DNA of 63,597 nucleotides from CAZWRV01 sp964636325. Lineage in GTDB: Bacteria; Verrucomicrobiota; Lentisphaeria; Victivallales; GWF2-50-93. The position numbers and the translations under genes are program-made. Below the pieces are notes generated by a model, which saw only the letters and a program-made list of their open reading frames with translations, did no database searches and was not told the origin of the DNA. The stretch spans positions 1-63,597 of the forward strand of contig CAZWRV010000031.1 of NCBI GenBank assembly GCA_964636325.1. Reading direction: 5' to 3'. Below, piece after piece: positions 1 to 7,974 of the stretch. Numbering within the stretch: the first letter of the stretch is position 1; each line of letters begins with the position of its first letter.

Positions 1-83
1 GGCGCATGCAAGTCCTTCTCTGTTAAATATTTATATTTTTATAGACGGGCTCTAAATTATTACAGAAAACAAGGAACGGACAA

Positions 84-719
84 ATGAGAAAACATAGCAT
101 TGCTTCCATGATTGTCGGCGCGCTCGTCGCGCTTTCGGGGATAGCCGTCAACGCCCAGGACGAAGGAGCTCCGCAGTTCAAGCCCGGAAACGTGGACGAC
201 CTCTTCAAGGCCGCCGCCAAGATGCTCGACGAACAGGGCGCTGAATCGGGCGAGGTGATTTTGTTCTTCAAGGCCAACTTCCCGGAGAGGATCGCGTTAT
301 ACGAGAAACTCATGAAGGAAAGTCCGGGGGACGCATCAAACCAGCTCTGCTCGGAATTGAACGAATGCAAGGATATGCTCGCCATGCAGCAGGACAACCC
401 TGAAAATTTCAAAAGGGCTCTGGAAGTCAAGAAGCTCAATATAAAAACCGAGGCGATGGCCGCGGCCATCCTGCAGATGAAACAGGACGGCATGGAGAAG
501 AACAAGGACGCCATTCAAAAGAATGAAAAGGAATTGAAGGACACGCTCGGCAAGCTCTTCGACCTGAAAATCCAGGACGAGAAGATCAACATCGAAAACG
601 CACAGAAGGAACTCGACTCTCAGAAGGAGCGCCTGAAGAAGCGCGAGGCCAACAAGGAGAAGATCATCGGCAAGCGCATGGGCCAGCTCACGGGCGAAGA
701 CGAGGATCTCGAGTGGTAA
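84..719 (+). CDS. Secreted coiled-coil protein of unknown function
   Basis: This 211-residue protein is not recognised as a named family. Residues 1-24 form a clear signal peptide (basic start, hydrophobic core, VNA before Gln25), so the product is exported. The second half (about residues 130-205) is rich in Lys, Glu and Gln with heptad-like spacing and should form a long coiled coil. No catalytic motif or cysteine pattern is visible. The start is supported by an AAGGAA ribosome site just upstream of the ATG. The preceding 80 bases are AT-rich and could hold a promoter. It stands alone, with the next gene on the other strand. Role unknown; a periplasmic structural or chaperone-like role would be a guess. 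Confidence 0.75.
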   Translation: MRKHSIASMIVGALVALSGIAVNAQDEGAPQFKPGNVDDLFKAAAKMLDEQGAESGEVILFFKANFPERIALYEKLMKESPGDASNQLCSELNECKDMLAMQQDNPENFKRALEVKKLNIKTEAMAAAILQMKQDGMEKNKDAIQKNEKELKDTLGKLFDLKIQDEKINIENAQKELDSQKERLKKREANKEKIIGKRMGQLTGEDEDLEW

Positions 720-762
720 ACTTTTAACCGCCAAAACGCCAAGACAAGCTTCAGCTCAGTAT

Positions 763-838
763 TATACTCCTTTAGGTTTATATCATCTGAAACCATCCAT
801 CCTTTCTTCCCTACACCATCCTGTAGGAGGGATGTATC
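763..838. repeat. Possible decayed copy of the terminal-inverted-repeat element
   Basis: The sequence from 763 begins TATACTCCTTTAGG, the same end found on the dispersed inverted-repeat elements elsewhere in the window (for example at 28073 and 56421). No convincing opposite end is present, so it is at best a remnant. The rest of this gap holds GCC-AAG-type low-complexity sequence. Confidence 0.25.
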
Positions 839-884
839 CCGGTTTATATTCTTCGTGGCTCTGCGCCTTTGCGATAAAACAAAA

Positions 885-1199
885 CTAGAAACCGCGGAAA
901 ACCGAACCGTCGTGCGTGCATTTGGGGCAGCTCGCCTTCTTCCCGGCGAGCGCCGCGGCGGCGACGAATGGATAGAGGAGGAGGCGCAGGTCGGCGGAAG
1001 CGAGCGGCATCACGTAGCCGACGACTGCGATTATGTAGGCGAACTTCGCGTAGAAGAGTCCGCCGAGAATTCCAGCAAGGATCAGGACGAGCGAGGACTT
1101 CCAGGCGAGAAGGTAGACGACGGCGATGCCTTTCTGGTCAAGGCACTTGGTGCCGTGGCAGAGGGGGCAGGAGATTTCCGGGCTCTGTTCCATGTGCAT
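885..1199 (-). CDS. Small membrane protein with split zinc-ribbon cysteines
   Basis: A 104-residue protein with a CxxC pair near the N-terminus (CPLCHG), two or three hydrophobic segments in the middle, and a second CxxC pair (CPKC) close to the C-terminus. The two pairs could come together on the cytoplasmic face to bind zinc, as in split zinc ribbons of small membrane proteins; this is inference. An alternative ATG lies two codons inside, at 1193, preceded by a short CAGGT. No close family is recognised. It is a single-gene unit lying between hairpin-rich noncoding stretches. Confidence 0.6.
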   Translation of the reverse strand: MHMEQSPEISCPLCHGTKCLDQKGIAVVYLLAWKSSLVLILAGILGGLFYAKFAYIIAVVGYVMPLASADLRLLLYPFVAAAALAGKKASCPKCTHDGSVFRGF

Positions 1200-1205
1200 A
1201 CCTGA

Positions 1206-1383
1206 TTAGGCTGGCATCAAGCCGTATACAGTAGGGACGGGCTTTAGCCTGTCCGCTTCCGCCTTCGTCGGACTACGGCGCGACAAGTAAGCCAACACAT
1301 ACTTTGCCCGTAATAATACGAGCCCACAGTGACAACAGAGGATGAAAGCTGTTTCACCGCATACCCACCCCCCATCCATCCAT
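1206..1383. repeat. Hairpin-rich noncoding stretch ending in a CCAT microsatellite
   Basis: Short inverted repeats such as GGACGGGCTTTAGCCTGTCC are followed by a CTTCCGCC...GGCG-type stem, then by CCAT/CATT tetranucleotide repeats (about 1372-1407) that run into the last codons of the NUDIX gene. The hairpins resemble dispersed palindromes common in Verrucomicrobia and Lentisphaerae; that comparison is from memory. Confidence 0.45.
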
Positions 1384-1992
1384 TCACCCATCCATCCATT
1401 CATTCGCCTTAGCCCCGTTCTGCAGGCCGAGGGCGAAGGATGTCAGCTTCGAGTCTAGCAAATATCCATTTCCCGAGGCAGCGAGGAGGTAATCCATGAG
1501 TCCACCCAGGGGAACAAGGATTGTCTCAATGGATTCGCTTTCGTCGGGGCTGGAAACCGGGTTCATGTTTTCGGGCAATGTCTCGTCGATTTCGACGAGG
1601 GCGAGGTTTACTTTTTCTCCGCTGAGGCCGGGCGAGCTGAAAGTCGGAGGCAGGAGTTTTATCATCCGTCCGACATAGCCGGTCTCCTCGCGGAGTTCGC
1701 GGAGCGCTGTCACTTCGATGTCCTCGGGCCTGTCGATGAGCCCGGCCGGGAACTCTACGACTTGCCCGCGGGCCGGCGGTCTGAACTGCCTGACCAGGAC
1801 GATCCTGCCGGAAGGCTTGAGCATGGCGATGATCGCGACCGCGCCGGAAGCCTTGTTCCTCGCCGCGGACTCCCACGTCCGCGGCACGCCGTGGCCGTCG
1901 GTGTATGCTATCCGTTCGATCCTCAGCCAGTCGCCCGCGGCTACAGTCTCCACCTTGACAGCCGCCGCTTCAAGTTTCTCTTTGGCGTCCAT
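1384..1992 (-). CDS. NUDIX hydrolase, ADP-ribose pyrophosphatase type
   Basis: A 202-residue NUDIX protein. The complete NUDIX box is visible at about residues 98-120: Gly, five residues, Glu, seven residues, then RELREETGY. This glutamate cluster binds Mg2+ and drives pyrophosphate hydrolysis. The surrounding sequence (VRQFRPPARGQVVEFPAG) is typical of the ADP-ribose and sugar-nucleotide diphosphatase subfamily, which recycles ADP-ribose to AMP and ribose 5-phosphate in the cytoplasm. The last residues (NEWMDG) are encoded inside a CCAT microsatellite, so the C-terminus may vary in length between strains. The exact substrate cannot be read from sequence. Confidence 0.88.
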   Translation of the reverse strand: MDAKEKLEAAAVKVETVAAGDWLRIERIAYTDGHGVPRTWESAARNKASGAVAIIAMLKPSGRIVLVRQFRPPARGQVVEFPAGLIDRPEDIEVTALRELREETGYVGRMIKLLPPTFSSPGLSGEKVNLALVEIDETLPENMNPVSSPDESESIETILVPLGGLMDYLLAASGNGYLLDSKLTSFALGLQNGAKANEWMDG

Positions 1993-2203
1993 GAATTTTT
2001 TCCATTTTTTTGAATTTTATCATTTGCATATTCCTTATACAAGGCATATTGTCAAAGATAATCTGCTGTTATTTCTGTTTTTCCCGGACAGCTCGGACCA
2101 GGCAATATTTCATTTTCCTTTTTGAGGACTTTTCCCCGTATTTTCCCACGGATTCGGCCTCATTCTTTATTTCAAATCCACTTTTTCAGGCGATGGATAC
2201 CGG

Positions 2204-2794
2204 ATGCTTATTGGATTGACCGGCGGAATCGGATGCGGGAAGTCGACTGCCCTCAGGCTGTTCGCCGGACTCGGATGGGGATCACTTGATGCCGATGCGA
2301 TATGCCACGGCCTCTACGAGGATCCGGACAGCGCGCTGTACAGGGGCATCAGGGAACGATGGGGCGGGAAGGTCTTCAGGGATGACGGCAGGGCCGACAG
2401 GAGGAGGATAGCCGACCTTGTATTCGGAAATCCCGACGAGCTGCGATGGCTCAACACGCTGATCCATCCGCTCGTGTTCAAGGCGGCGCAAGACAGTCTC
2501 AAAGGAACCGCCAAGGACGTCATGTTCGACGTCCCGCTTCTGTTTGAAGCCGGCTGGCGGGAAAGCTTTGACGCCACGGTCGCAGTATGGACCGATTCCC
2601 GAAGCCAGCTTGCGAGGCTGCAAGGCAGAGGACTTTCTACAGAGGACATCGCCCGGAGGATGAAATTCCAGCTCCCCGCCGGCGAGAAGCTCGAAATGGC
2701 CGACTACGGACTTATCAACACAGGAGACATTCGTTCGCTGGAACAGCAATGTTGCTCCTTAAATAAAACACTGAAGGGCGACTATGGAAAATGA
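2204..2794 (+). CDS. coaE: Dephospho-CoA kinase
   Basis: CoaE performs the last step of coenzyme A synthesis, phosphorylating the 3'-OH of dephospho-CoA with ATP. The 196-residue length is normal. The P-loop GGIGCGKST is at residues 7-15, followed by the LDADAI motif (about 27-32) and the DVPLLFEAGW substrate segment (about 108-117), all characteristic of CoaE. The stop codon lies inside the start of rho (11-base overlap), so the two genes are translationally coupled. The upstream 200 bases are AT-rich and could contain the promoter. The C-terminal lobe is complete. Confidence 0.94.
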   Translation: MLIGLTGGIGCGKSTALRLFAGLGWGSLDADAICHGLYEDPDSALYRGIRERWGGKVFRDDGRADRRRIADLVFGNPDELRWLNTLIHPLVFKAAQDSLKGTAKDVMFDVPLLFEAGWRESFDATVAVWTDSRSQLARLQGRGLSTEDIARRMKFQLPAGEKLEMADYGLINTGDIRSLEQQCCSLNKTLKGDYGK

Positions 2795-4460
2795 TACTCC
2801 ATCACCGAGGGGCCGACGCAGCTCCCAGAACATGCACCACGGCAGCAGGCGTAACGACGCCGACGACGACTATCCGCCGCAGCCCGACTTCAACATGGAC
2901 CAGGACGACGAACAGAAGGGCGGCCGATACGCCGGCAGGGAGAGGGACCGCGACAGGGACGGCTACCCCCAGCAGGGCGGCTCGGACGACGGCCAGCAGC
3001 AGGGCGACTACAGGCGCGACCGCGAAAGGGAGCGGGACGACTCCTACGAGGACGGCCAGCAGAGGCCCAGGAACGGATACTACAACAACAGGCGCCACAC
3101 GAAGAAGCCTTTCCACAGGAACGGCGGACGCTACGGGCAGTATCAGGACAGGGACGACGCGTCGGAGGAGAAATACAACGAGCAATACATAAGGGACAAG
3201 ACCGCCCCGAGCCTCAACATCACCGAACTGCAGGAGAAGGAGATGGAGGCTCTCGCCGCCATGGGCCGCGAGATGGGCGTGGAAGGCATCGGGGCTCTGG
3301 AGAAGAAGGATCTGATCTTCGAGATACTGAAGGCCAACGCGGAAAAGAACGGCCTGATGTACGGGAGCGGCTACCTGGAGGTCCTCCCCGACGGATTCGG
3401 ATTCCTCAGATCCCCCAGCTACTGCTACCTCCCCTGCCCCGAGGACATCTACCTCAGCCCGTCGCAGATACGCAGGTTCTCGCTGAAGACCGGCGACTTC
3501 GTGGCCGGGCAGATCCGTCCGCCGCGGGAGAAGGAGCGCTTCTTCGCGATGCTCAAGGTCGAGTCGATAAACAACGACTCCCCCGAGAGGAAGAAGGAGA
3601 TCATCCCCTTCGAGAACCTCGTCCCCTACTTTCCGACGAAGCGCTTCATCCTTGAAAGGGAGCCGGAGGAGATTTCCACCAGGGTCGTGGACCTCATCAC
3701 CCCGATCGGAAAGGGCCAGCGCGGACTCATCGTCGCGCAGCCGCGCACAGGCAAGACCGTCCTCCTGCAGAAGATCGCAAACAGCATACTCAGGAACAGC
3801 CCCGAGGCGATCATGATCGTCCTCCTGATCGACGAGCGCCCGGAGGAGGTGACCGACATGAAGCGATGCGTCGCCGCCGAGGTCGTCAGCTCGACCTTCG
3901 ACGAGCCGCCGGAACGGCATGTCCAGGTCGCCGAAATGGTCATCGAAAAGGCAAAGAGGCTGGTCGAATACAAGAAGGACGTCGTCATCCTGCTTGACAG
4001 CATCACGCGGCTGGCCAGGGCCTACAACACACTCCAGCCGCACAGCGGGAAGATACTTTCAGGCGGAGTGGACGCCAACGCACTGCACAAGCCGAAGCGC
4101 TTCTTCGGCGCCGCCAGGAACATCGAGAACCACGGCAGCCTAACCATCATCGCCACCGCCCTCATCGACACGGGCAGCCGGATGGACGAGGTCATCTTCG
4201 AGGAGTTCAAGGGAACCGGCAACATGGAGCTGGCCCTCGACAGGCATCTCGTCGACAGGCGCATCTATCCCGCCATCAACATCGAGAAGAGCGGAACCAG
4301 GAAGGAGGAGCTGCTCCTCCATCCCGACGAGCTGCAGAAGGTGTGGACCCTCCGCAAGGCCATGAACGGCGTCCCCCCCATAGAGGCGATGGAGCTCCTG
4401 GTCGGAAAGCTCAAGAAGATCAAGACCAACATAGAGTTCCTGATGACGCTCCAGGTCTGA
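2784..4460 (+). CDS. rho: Transcription termination factor Rho
   Basis: A hexameric RNA-dependent ATPase that ends transcription. The protein has 558 residues, longer than the roughly 420 of the E. coli protein, because of an N-terminal extension. About the first 135 residues are disordered and very rich in Arg, Asp, Gly, Gln and Tyr. The standard core follows: Rho N-terminal helix domain (about 142-180), cold-shock RNA-binding domain (about 193-265, with DGFGFLRS), Walker A AQPRTGKT (318-325), Walker B ILLDSITRLAR, and the Q/R-loop region SGGVDANALHKPKRFF. A GAAGGG ribosome site precedes the ATG within coaE. Low-complexity Rho extensions are known in several phyla and may aid RNA loading or condensation (inference). 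Confidence 0.97.
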   Translation: MENDTPSPRGRRSSQNMHHGSRRNDADDDYPPQPDFNMDQDDEQKGGRYAGRERDRDRDGYPQQGGSDDGQQQGDYRRDRERERDDSYEDGQQRPRNGYYNNRRHTKKPFHRNGGRYGQYQDRDDASEEKYNEQYIRDKTAPSLNITELQEKEMEALAAMGREMGVEGIGALEKKDLIFEILKANAEKNGLMYGSGYLEVLPDGFGFLRSPSYCYLPCPEDIYLSPSQIRRFSLKTGDFVAGQIRPPREKERFFAMLKVESINNDSPERKKEIIPFENLVPYFPTKRFILEREPEEISTRVVDLITPIGKGQRGLIVAQPRTGKTVLLQKIANSILRNSPEAIMIVLLIDERPEEVTDMKRCVAAEVVSSTFDEPPERHVQVAEMVIEKAKRLVEYKKDVVILLDSITRLARAYNTLQPHSGKILSGGVDANALHKPKRFFGAARNIENHGSLTIIATALIDTGSRMDEVIFEEFKGTGNMELALDRHLVDRRIYPAINIEKSGTRKEELLLHPDELQKVWTLRKAMNGVPPIEAMELLVGKLKKIKTNIEFLMTLQV

Positions 4461-4573
4461 TTCCGGAATCCGCAGTCTCTCGCTTTTTTCCTGTTTTTTC
4501 CACTTGTAAAACGCAAGTCGGGACATAATTTCACCGCAAAAGTGAATTAAACTGCAATCACGGAGGAACTTTT

Positions 4574-4840
4574 ATGGCGATGCTGACATGCCCCTACTGC
4601 AACATGGAGATCAGCATGAGCGCACTCGAGGCGGAGGACGGATACTGCCCCGAATGCGGCGCCGTCATCGGCGGAACTTCCATCTTCGAGGACGACGAAT
4701 CGGAGGACGAGCTCGACGAGGAGGTATTCAAGGAGGAGCCTGAGGAGGACATCGGCGACATCGAGATCGAGGACATCGAGGACATCGAGGAGTTCGAAGA
4801 CGAGGACATGGGCGAAGACGGCAATGACGAGGAGGAATAG
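4574..4840 (+). CDS. Zinc-ribbon protein with acidic tail
   Basis: An 88-residue protein. Residues 1-33 form a zinc ribbon with two CxxC knuckles (CPYC and CPEC). The rest is an almost pure Asp/Glu/Ile tail, strongly negative and probably disordered. A CGGAGGAAC ribosome site lies upstream of the ATG. It follows rho on the same strand with a 113-base gap. Proteins of this build are common and mostly uncharacterised; the acidic tail may mimic nucleic acid or bind basic proteins, which is inference only. Confidence 0.75.
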   Translation: MAMLTCPYCNMEISMSALEAEDGYCPECGAVIGGTSIFEDDESEDELDEEVFKEEPEEDIGDIEIEDIEDIEEFEDEDMGEDGNDEEE

Positions 4841-4876
4841 GACGCCGGCCCGCGCCGGCTAAATTGGGCTACGTAA

Positions 4877-5215
4877 ATGCAGAACCTCCAGAGATATCTC
4901 ATATTCTCGGCGGTGGCGGCGGTGGCGCTCATGTCCTTCGCGCTGCTCTTCCCCGCATACAACAACCTGGACAAGATGAAGCAGAGGGTCAAGGAGCTGG
5001 AGGACGAGCTCGAAGCCAGGAAGACGGAATGCATGCACCTGAAGAAGCTGCTGAACGACCTTGAAAACAATCCCAAGTCCGTGGAAAAGGTCGGAAGGGA
5101 AAAATTCAACATGTGCCAGGATGGCGAAACCATCTACACCTACAACCCCAAGGATCTCGCCCCGAAGAAGGACAAGCAGGCAGCGGACAAGGAAAAGAAC
5201 TCCGCCCAGCCCTGA
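4877..5215 (+). CDS. FtsB/DivIC-like septum formation initiator
   Basis: A 112-residue bitopic membrane protein with one transmembrane helix (about residues 6-26), a coiled coil (about 30-65) and a short periplasmic end containing NNPKSVEKVGREKFNMCQDGE. This matches the FtsB/DivIC family, whose conserved 'E..AR..lgmv..gE' motif follows the coiled coil. Family members bridge FtsL and FtsQ in the divisome. It sits 36 bases after the zinc-ribbon gene. The ribosome site is weak. The C-terminal tail is rich in Lys and Asp. Whether it acts in division is inferred from the fold and length alone. Confidence 0.75.
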   Translation: MQNLQRYLIFSAVAAVALMSFALLFPAYNNLDKMKQRVKELEDELEARKTECMHLKKLLNDLENNPKSVEKVGREKFNMCQDGETIYTYNPKDLAPKKDKQAADKEKNSAQP

Positions 5216-5231
5216 CACCAGCGTATGAATT

Positions 5232-5272
5232 GTATGAATTCAGCAAACTACGCCCTTTCGCTGAATTCATAC
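5232..5272. repeat. CTACGCCC-loop palindrome, copy 1
   Basis: Arms GTATGAATTCAGC and GCTGAATTCATAC surround the loop sequence CTACGCCC. The same loop with related arms recurs at about 42922-42976, 56384-56422 and, inverted, at 58436-58473. It lies just after the FtsB-like gene and before the pseudopilin gene. Confidence 0.75.
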
Positions 5273-5298
5273 CTACTTATCCCCAGGGAGGCATTTGC

Positions 5299-5523
5299 AT
5301 GCTCTTCACAGCCGGCGGGGCAGGAAACCTGAAAATACAAATCCCCGCTTGCATTCTCATCACGGCGATGTCCATTATATTAACCCCAGGGGTAATTTAC
5401 CTTTCACAGCCGGAGGTGGCCAGGATGATGACTTCTCGATTCACCTTCATTGAAATCCTGATGGTGCTCCTCGTCCTTCTTATCGTCGTCGCCTATGTGG
5501 TTCCGGCGATATTCGGCCAGTGA
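5299..5523 (+). CDS. Very short pseudopilin-like membrane protein
   Basis: Two in-frame starts have good ribosome sites: ATG 5299 (AGGGAGG, 74 residues) and ATG 5425 (GGAGGTGG, 32 residues). The last 28 residues begin RFTFIEILMVLLVLL, a type IV prepilin/pseudopilin N-terminus with the conserved Glu at +5 of the mature helix, resembling GspG. The protein stops four residues after the hydrophobic helix (PAIFGQ), where normal pseudopilins carry another 100 or more residues. The longer start would add a second hydrophobic segment. aroE follows on the opposite strand only six bases away, so no globular domain follows. It is either a truncated gene or a miniature pilin-like peptide. A prepilin peptidase is encoded 1.5 kb downstream. 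Confidence 0.6.
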   Translation: MLFTAGGAGNLKIQIPACILITAMSIILTPGVIYLSQPEVARMMTSRFTFIEILMVLLVLLIVVAYVVPAIFGQ

Positions 5524-5529
5524 CGGACG

Positions 5530-6351
5530 TCATGAAATAGCTCTGCGCATGTCCTCCACCGGTGGAAATATCCCGGTCCAGATGACGAACGATTTCACCC
5601 CCTGGTGAAGCAGCATGGAAAGCCCGCCCGCGCACCTGCACCCTTTTGCCGCGGCCATGTCCAGGAACCTGGTCCTCCTGTAGATTGTGTCGTAGAAGCA
5701 GGCGTTCCGCAGGAAGAGCTCTTCCGGTATCGGGCTGGGGTCGCCGTCATTCAATCCGACGCTGCTGGTCTGCACGACCACCGACGATTCCGCGACGAAT
5801 TCCGAAAGCCTGCCAAGGTCGTCGAGTGCGCAGCATGACAGGCGGGCGCCTGGGTGCGCATCCCTCAGGTCGGAGACGAGGCGTTCGGCGTTGCCGACGG
5901 TCCTGTTGGCGAAGTACAGCCCGGAAGCACCCCGCTCCAGAAGATGGAAAGAAACGGCCCTGGCCGCTCCTCCGCAGCCTATGAACGTGAATATCCCGCC
6001 CTCCGGAGACACACCGAAATCCTCCTTGAGCGCATGTTCGATGCCGTAGCCGTCGGTCGAATCGCCGTGCAGTTCCCCCCCCACGTTCCTCACGGTATTG
6101 ACGCTTCCGCAGAGCTTCGAGGAGGCTGAGACGGCGTCAAGATGCCGGATTATCGCCGCCTTGTGCGGAACAGTTATGTTGAAGCCTGAGAGCTCAGCCC
6201 TCGCACGCTCCGCGAAGGCGGCAAGCTCCTCAGGCCTCACGCGCACAGCCGAATATTCCGCATCCATGCCGAGCGCCCTGAACGCCGCATTGTGCATCCT
6301 CGGCGACAATGAATGCGAGACCGGATCCCCTATCACAGCGTATTTAAGCAT
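5530..6351 (-). CDS. aroE: Shikimate dehydrogenase
   Basis: AroE reduces 3-dehydroshikimate to shikimate with NADPH in aromatic amino acid synthesis. The 273-residue length is typical. Visible motifs are GDPVSHSLSPRMHN (substrate site), FNITVPHK with the catalytic Lys, STDGYG (usually NTDG), and the Rossmann glycine loop FIGCGGAAR. The start is supported by GGAGG upstream. It stands alone, converging with the short pseudopilin gene. The Asn-to-Ser change in the xTDG motif is tolerated in family members as far as I know. Confidence 0.94.
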   Translation of the reverse strand: MLKYAVIGDPVSHSLSPRMHNAAFRALGMDAEYSAVRVRPEELAAFAERARAELSGFNITVPHKAAIIRHLDAVSASSKLCGSVNTVRNVGGELHGDSTDGYGIEHALKEDFGVSPEGGIFTFIGCGGAARAVSFHLLERGASGLYFANRTVGNAERLVSDLRDAHPGARLSCCALDDLGRLSEFVAESSVVVQTSSVGLNDGDPSPIPEELFLRNACFYDTIYRRTRFLDMAAAKGCRCAGGLSMLLHQGVKSFVIWTGIFPPVEDMRRAIS

Positions 6352-6479
6352 CGCCTCCAGCCCCCATCTTTAGTCCCTTTAAATTAGCCTCCGGGCGCAA
6401 TAAAGTCCAAATATCTCGTTGGGATTTCCGCTTTCAAAGCGCCCAATCCGGATTATATTGCCATGCAAAGGATTAAGCC

Positions 6480-6552
6480 ATACCCCTGTCAGGCTGAAAT
6501 TTCACACTATATCTCGCTCGTCAAAATGTCAATTTCCACGCTAAATGAGTAT
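6480..6552. repeat. Terminal-inverted-repeat element, short decayed copy
   Basis: The right end reads CCACGCTAAATGAGTAT, the inverse of the ATACTCATTTAGCGTGG end at 12698. The left end, ATACCCCTGTCAGGCTGAAA, matches the opposite end of the family with a few changes. The interior is reduced to about 30 bases. It lies between aroE and the CpXC gene, which are divergent. Confidence 0.6.
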
Positions 6553-6632
6553 TGATGATTGCAGCACTGCTGGTATCCCATGCAACTTTCAATTGATCGG
6601 GAAACATATTGAAATTTGAAGGGGAGGCCGGT

Positions 6633-7034
6633 ATGTCCACGATGAAAAGCCAGCTCATGAGATGTCCGATCTGCGGCGCCGAGCAGGAGCTGACCGTCTA
6701 CGAGTGCGTGAACGTGACGCTCAATCCTGAACTCCGCGACGAGCTCTTCAAGCGCAGGATCAACGTGTTCTCATGCAGGTCCTGCGGGAAGGACAGCGCC
6801 GTCAAAGCCCCCATGCTTTACCATGACATGAAACGGGAATATTGCGTCCAGTTCTATCCTCCGCAGTCGATGGGCGATCCCGGGGTCCTCGGCAGGTTCG
6901 AGAGCAGCGGTACGCTGAAGCCGGAAGGACTCCCCGCAATCCTTGCCGGACGCTACCTCGCGCACCCGCACGTCGTCTTCGACATGGAGGAGATGCTCAG
7001 ATACATACTTTTCAGGGAGAAGCTGAAGCCTTGA
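6633..7034 (+). CDS. CpXC-domain protein
   Basis: A 133-residue protein beginning with a CPICG knuckle. It has the segment VYECVNVTLNPELRDELFKRRINVFSCRSCG, cut here into its key parts: VNVTLNPEL followed by NVFSC and SCG. This is the signature of the CpXC family (two CxxC knuckles around a short linker). These are small, probably zinc-binding proteins of unknown function. I chose ATG 6633 because an AAGGGGAGG ribosome site precedes it; an in-frame start at 6609 lacks one. Its stop overlaps the TTG start of the prepilin peptidase (TTGA), so the two are coupled. Confidence 0.85.
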   Translation: MSTMKSQLMRCPICGAEQELTVYECVNVTLNPELRDELFKRRINVFSCRSCGKDSAVKAPMLYHDMKREYCVQFYPPQSMGDPGVLGRFESSGTLKPEGLPAILAGRYLAHPHVVFDMEEMLRYILFREKLKP

Positions 7035-7900
7035 ACATCCTAAATCTTTTCGCCTTCCTCCTCGGCGCATGCGTCGGCAGCTTCATAAACGTATGCGCCT
7101 GGCGGCTGCCACGCAACGAATCTATAGTTTCGCCGCCGTCGCACTGCCCCAAGTGCGGCCATGAGATCGAGTGGTTCGAGAACATACCGATATTCAGCTG
7201 GTTCATGCTCAATGCCAGATGCAGCTGCTGCAAGCAGCCGATATCCCCGAGATACGTGATTGTGGAGTCGCTTACGGCCCTGCTCTTCCTGGCAATATCC
7301 TTCAAGGCCATGCAAGCCGGAAGCATGGCGCCATTCCTTCCGTATGCGGCCGTCATGTTCCTGCTCATCGCCACCTTCATCATCGACGTCGAGCACATGA
7401 TAATCCCCGACGAGCTCACCTACCCCACGATGATCTGCGGCCTGGTCTTCGCGGCCCTGCTGCCGGAGAACTGGGGGGTCTACATCTACCTGGCGAACAA
7501 GCACATGCCCATGAACTTCCCGTCCTCCTACAACGCGATCGCCTTCAGCGCGTCTCTTATCAGCCTCGTCGCCGCGGCGGCGCTGTCCGCGGCGCTGGCG
7601 TTCGCCGGAAAGTCCGTCTTCAAGGCGGAGGCGCTCGGCATGGGCGACGTAAAATACCTCGCGGCGGTCGGGGCCTGCATCGGCCTTCCGGCCTGCTTCT
7701 TCGCAGTACTGTTCGGCTCGATCACCGGCTCGCTTTACGGACTCTACCTGGTCTCCTTCAGGAAGGCCGGAATGAAGACCGCCATTCCCTTCGGCCCATT
7801 CCTCAGCGCCGGAACACTGATCTGGCTGCTCTCCAGCGACTGGCTGATCCGGACATACATCGACGTTTCCCTGCTCATCGCGGAGAAGCTCTCCGGATGA
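7031..7900 (+). CDS. Prepilin peptidase (type IV leader peptidase, A24)
   Basis: An inner-membrane aspartyl protease that cleaves and N-methylates type IV pilin and type II secretion pseudopilin precursors. From the TTG start it has 289 residues. It shows the N-terminal GACVGSFINV segment, two CxxC pairs (CPKCGHE and CSCCKQP) of the methylase domain, and the two catalytic aspartates in IDVEHMIIPDELT and GMGDVK. About seven or eight transmembrane segments are visible. The TTG start overlaps the stop of the CpXC gene. Its substrates may include the pseudopilins at 5299 and 41943. Also called pilD/gspO in other species. Confidence 0.92.
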   Translation: MNILNLFAFLLGACVGSFINVCAWRLPRNESIVSPPSHCPKCGHEIEWFENIPIFSWFMLNARCSCCKQPISPRYVIVESLTALLFLAISFKAMQAGSMAPFLPYAAVMFLLIATFIIDVEHMIIPDELTYPTMICGLVFAALLPENWGVYIYLANKHMPMNFPSSYNAIAFSASLISLVAAAALSAALAFAGKSVFKAEALGMGDVKYLAAVGACIGLPACFFAVLFGSITGSLYGLYLVSFRKAGMKTAIPFGPFLSAGTLIWLLSSDWLIRTYIDVSLLIAEKLSG

Positions 7901-7974
7901 ATCCGCCGCGGAAATGCGGACGGATGCGGAAAAATCCGAATATGGAATCCGAAACACACAGATTAGGAGGCAAG

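Noticed and set aside
1206..1403. 65-codon minus-strand frame
   Set aside because: Encoded by the CCAT microsatellite and hairpins; Trp/Met/Gly repeats are an artefact of the tetranucleotide repeat.
2802..4043. Long open frame antisense to rho
   Set aside because: It mirrors a highly conserved gene, has no ribosome site, and its composition (Val/Leu/Arg) reflects GC-rich codon bias in the opposite frame.
4460..4573. Intrinsic terminator after rho
   Set aside because: Small palindromes (GATTCCGGAATC, ACTTG...CAAGT) and T-runs occur but not in the required stem-then-T order.
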